From: Chloracidobacterium sp. N
GTDB lineage: Bacteria > Acidobacteriota > Blastocatellia > Chloracidobacteriales > Chloracidobacteriaceae
Direction of reading: 5' to 3'
NCBI RefSeq assembly: GCF_018304765.1
Contig: NZ_CP072642.1
Span: forward strand, 2,075,819-2,139,818
Length of the DNA stretch: 64,000 nucleotides
This document shows positions 61,795 to 64,000 of the stretch, piece by piece. The notes beneath the pieces are model-generated. The model did not search any database. It saw only the letters and a program-made list of their open reading frames with translations, and was not told the origin of the DNA. Position 1 is the stretch's first letter; every line of letters begins with the position of its first letter. The translations under genes and the position numbers were made by a program.

Positions 61795-64000
61795 TCACAG
61801 ATTCCGGATGCGGCTGCCGGCGTTCTGGTCCGGCTGCGTGCCGAACGTTCCCAGTCCACGCAGGGCAAAGGTGAAGGTCAGGCGTCCGGCGCTGGCCACA
61901 CCCAGGTTGACGCTCGCGTAGTTGACCTGCACAGCCGCGCAACGGAAGGCATAACCCAGTGAAAACGACGTGAAAATCAGCCCCTTTTGCTGAAGACGGC
62001 CGGTGGTTGGGCTTGGAGATCGGGAGAAATCATAGGCCACGGCGGCGCTGCCGAAAAGCCCCCGCGTCGGGTCGCCCAGCGCCAGATTCGTAAAGGACTG
62101 GCTGCCAGTGAACGTGCCCGGCTCCGGTTGTCCGTCGGCCAGCCGGCGCGGCTGGCTGTAGTACCAGGTCTGGCTCAGTTGGAAGCGCCGCCGGTACAGC
62201 CCGCCGGTAAACCCAAAGCTGCGCACGCCACCCAGCACCGGATCAAAATCCAGGCGCAGGTCGGCGGCAAAGGTGGACTGGGGCATCACGCGCAGCTTGA
62301 CGTTGACGGGCGAAAAGCGCCGCCCGACGCCGCCGTAGGCAAAGCCGCTGAAGGTCAGCAGCGGCGCAATCTGGTTGCGCTGGCCCGGCACGAGCGCGCC
62401 GCCAAAGGTCGGGTCGAAAAAGTATTTCTGGCTGATGGTCAGGCTCAGCACCTCCCGCGCCTGGCGCGTCTGCCCGGTCTCATCGCGGACCGGCGCCAGC
62501 AGGCGGTTGACGACCGAATACTCCAGCTCGTTTGTGTTGGCAAAGACATCGAGGGCATCGAAACGCAGGATGCGTGGAAAGTCCTCGATACCGGCCACCC
62601 GCCGGTAGATGACCGCCGATTCGATGACGTGCCTGAAACGGGCCCGGCCATCCCTGGCGTAGAAGGTCCGCCCAAGGGCCGGCGGACGGACTTCGAGCGC
62701 AAAGTCCACAAACCGCCGGAACAGCGATTCGCCGGACGTTCCCAAGCGCGTCCCCGGCGGCACCACGGACGGCGGCGACGGCAGACCAAAGGCCAGCGGC
62801 GGACGCGGCGTGAAGGTTGTTTCGGGATCGAACGTCGCGCCGTAGTAGGTGGCCCGGACGCCCAGCGTCGGCGTGATGCTCCAGCCGCCCAGATCGGGCA
62901 GCAGCGCCGTCAGGCGCGGCGCGGCATCCAGGCGCTGCACGAACTCCGGCGTGGTGAAGGTGCGCTGGTTCGTATCAGTACGGGTTTCCGTCCGGCGCAG
63001 CCCGGCCAGACTTGCCTCGCCGCCGGCATACCAGGTCAGACCGGCAAAGCGGCCGAGATAGGTGGGCAGCCAGTCGAAGTTCAGCGCAGGGCTTTTGCGA
63101 ATGGAAAACTCGACCAGGGTGGAGCCACGTGCGCCTTGGGGAATGTTCACCCGTGTCGTCCGGTTTTCGTAAAGCGTGCGGAAGCCAAACGTCGGCGTCT
63201 GCCGGGTCAGGTGCAGAACGATTTTCGACTCCGGGTTGAAGGCATCCTCGAAGGTGTTGCCGAAAATGGCGCGGAAGTCGAAGCTTGACGTGTAGTTGAC
63301 ATCGGCGACGCCGACGAAGCCGTTGGCAAAGTGGTTGATGGCTTTGGCAAAGAACAGTGTCCCGCCCTGGTTGACGCCCGGCCGTCCAAACAGGCGGTCA
63401 GCCACGGTGTAGGTGCCCAGCCGGATGAAGGAATCTTCCGCGAGGGCGGCGCGCAGGGTGGCGCCAAAGCCGAGGCCCCGCGCGCTGTACAGATCGCCCT
63501 GCACGGTCAGGTCGGCGCTGTCGCCCAGGGTCTGGTAGTAGCCCAGCCCGATGGTTCGTCCCTGCAGGGTGTTGTTGCCGAGCGTCGGCAGAAGAAAGCC
63601 GGATTTCCGTTCCCGGCGGTCAATGGGCAGCGCCACGTATGGCAACGGCAGAATGGGCGTTCCCTTGATGCGAAAGGCGGCCCGGCGCGCCGAAGCGTAG
63701 TCGTTGACCCGGATGCGCGCCTCGCGGGCCGTCACCGTCCAGAGCGGAACGGTGTCTTCGCAGCAGGAAGTCAGCTTGGCTTCATAGAGGATGTAGGTAT
63801 CGCGTCCGGTGCGTTCCACCCGCGCGGCGGTGAAGGTCAGCAGCCCGCCGTCGGCGGTCTGGTCGGTGTAGCCGGTCACGTCGTAGAACGTTCCGGTTTT
63901 GCTGCGCACATTGACTTCGGCCCGCCGCGCGGTCAGGCGCTGGTTGGGTTGTGGGTCATAGATGACATTGCCTTCGGCGCGGGCGTCACCGCTGGTTTCG
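61795..64000 (-). CDS. lptD: LPS-assembly protein LptD (partial, N-terminus outside window)
   Basis: The frame is open to the right edge, giving about 735 residues of an outer-membrane LPS translocon. The N-terminal part in the window (GDARAEGNVIYDPQPNQRLTARRAEVNV) belongs to the LptA/OstA-like domain. It is followed by SCCEDTVPLWTVTAREARIRVND (cysteine pair) and RIKGTPILPLPYVALPIDRRERKSGFLLPTLG, typical of LptD, and then the beta-barrel ending near GSRIRNL. LPS is received from the periplasmic bridge and inserted into the outer leaflet. The kinase-regulator pair lies directly downstream. Confidence 0.9.
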   Translation of the reverse strand, partial: ETSGDARAEGNVIYDPQPNQRLTARRAEVNVRSKTGTFYDVTGYTDQTADGGLLTFTAARVERTGRDTYILYEAKLTSCCEDTVPLWTVTAREARIRVNDYASARRAAFRIKGTPILPLPYVALPIDRRERKSGFLLPTLGNNTLQGRTIGLGYYQTLGDSADLTVQGDLYSARGLGFGATLRAALAEDSFIRLGTYTVADRLFGRPGVNQGGTLFFAKAINHFANGFVGVADVNYTSSFDFRAIFGNTFEDAFNPESKIVLHLTRQTPTFGFRTLYENRTTRVNIPQGARGSTLVEFSIRKSPALNFDWLPTYLGRFAGLTWYAGGEASLAGLRRTETRTDTNQRTFTTPEFVQRLDAAPRLTALLPDLGGWSITPTLGVRATYYGATFDPETTFTPRPPLAFGLPSPPSVVPPGTRLGTSGESLFRRFVDFALEVRPPALGRTFYARDGRARFRHVIESAVIYRRVAGIEDFPRILRFDALDVFANTNELEYSVVNRLLAPVRDETGQTRQAREVLSLTISQKYFFDPTFGGALVPGQRNQIAPLLTFSGFAYGGVGRRFSPVNVKLRVMPQSTFAADLRLDFDPVLGGVRSFGFTGGLYRRRFQLSQTWYYSQPRRLADGQPEPGTFTGSQSFTNLALGDPTRGLFGSAAVAYDFSRSPSPTTGRLQQKGLIFTSFSLGYAFRCAAVQVNYASVNLGVASAGRLTFTFALRGLGTFGTQPDQNAGSRIRNL

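Overview
The window is GC-rich (roughly 60% by eye), densely packed chromosomal DNA of a Gram-negative (diderm) bacterium. Lipopolysaccharide export genes (lptD and a fused lptF-lptG), an Mla lipid-transport operon, a GWxTD-domain protein and a secreted 'VWFA-related' protein of the type common in Acidobacteriota point to that phylum. A bilin-reductase-like gene beside a V4R-domain gene would fit a phototrophic member such as Chloracidobacterium, but the genus is an inference. No rRNA, tRNA, CRISPR array or recognisable insertion sequence was seen.

Layout. 1-3.7 kb: tail of an unknown gene with a terminator, ispH, and convergent to it a FadF-type Fe-S oxidoreductase with a FadR-like operator at its start. 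4.0-5.95 kb: a compact type II restriction-modification island (methyltransferase, endonuclease, controller protein) with matching C-boxes at both promoters. 6-12.2 kb: lptFG fusion, GWxTD protein, MFS transporter, bacilliredoxin, all leftward. 12.3-16.3 kb: tsaD, a TMTC-like TPR membrane protein and meaB, rightward. 16.4-22.6 kb: murI coupled to a SUFU-domain gene, homogentisate dioxygenase divergent from a SufR-like regulator, a glycosyltransferase, rlmH and a response regulator. 22.6-29.3 kb: a leftward run mlaE-mlaF-mlaD-pgsA-purC-ykgJ-VWFA. 29.5-35.7 kb: a leftward run UDG-mgtC-corA-carB. 36-39.5 kb: a rightward cluster that looks like cytoskeleton or scaffold genes (helix-hairpin-helix protein, pentapeptide-repeat/bactofilin-like fusion, bactofilin). 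39.6-44.2 kb: YHS protein, fluC, MBL hydrolase and a small membrane protein gene that has been tandemly duplicated; remnants of the second copy flank an inserted PIN toxin-antitoxin pair. 44.2-51.8 kb: a PotC-PotD fusion, a DHH phosphoesterase, and a four-gene set with three carboxylate-amine ligases (YbdK/GCS2, circularly permuted ATP-grasp, RimK-like ATP-grasp) plus a methyltransferase. 52-56.6 kb: pmbA/tldE, a secreted protein, comF, PAP2 and small membrane genes, gamma carbonic anhydrase. 56.6-59.3 kb: FDBR-like protein, V4R protein, Pro-rich linker protein and orphan ParA. 59.3-64 kb: response regulator and histidine kinase downstream of lptD, which runs off the window end.

Most genes are household functions (isoprenoid, purine, pyrimidine, phospholipid, peptidoglycan precursor, tRNA and rRNA modification). 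The accessory content of greatest interest is the restriction island with its operators, the amidoligase set, the bilin-reductase-like/V4R/ParA set, the bactofilin cluster, and the duplication interrupted by a toxin-antitoxin module. All family calls come from reading motifs without database searches.
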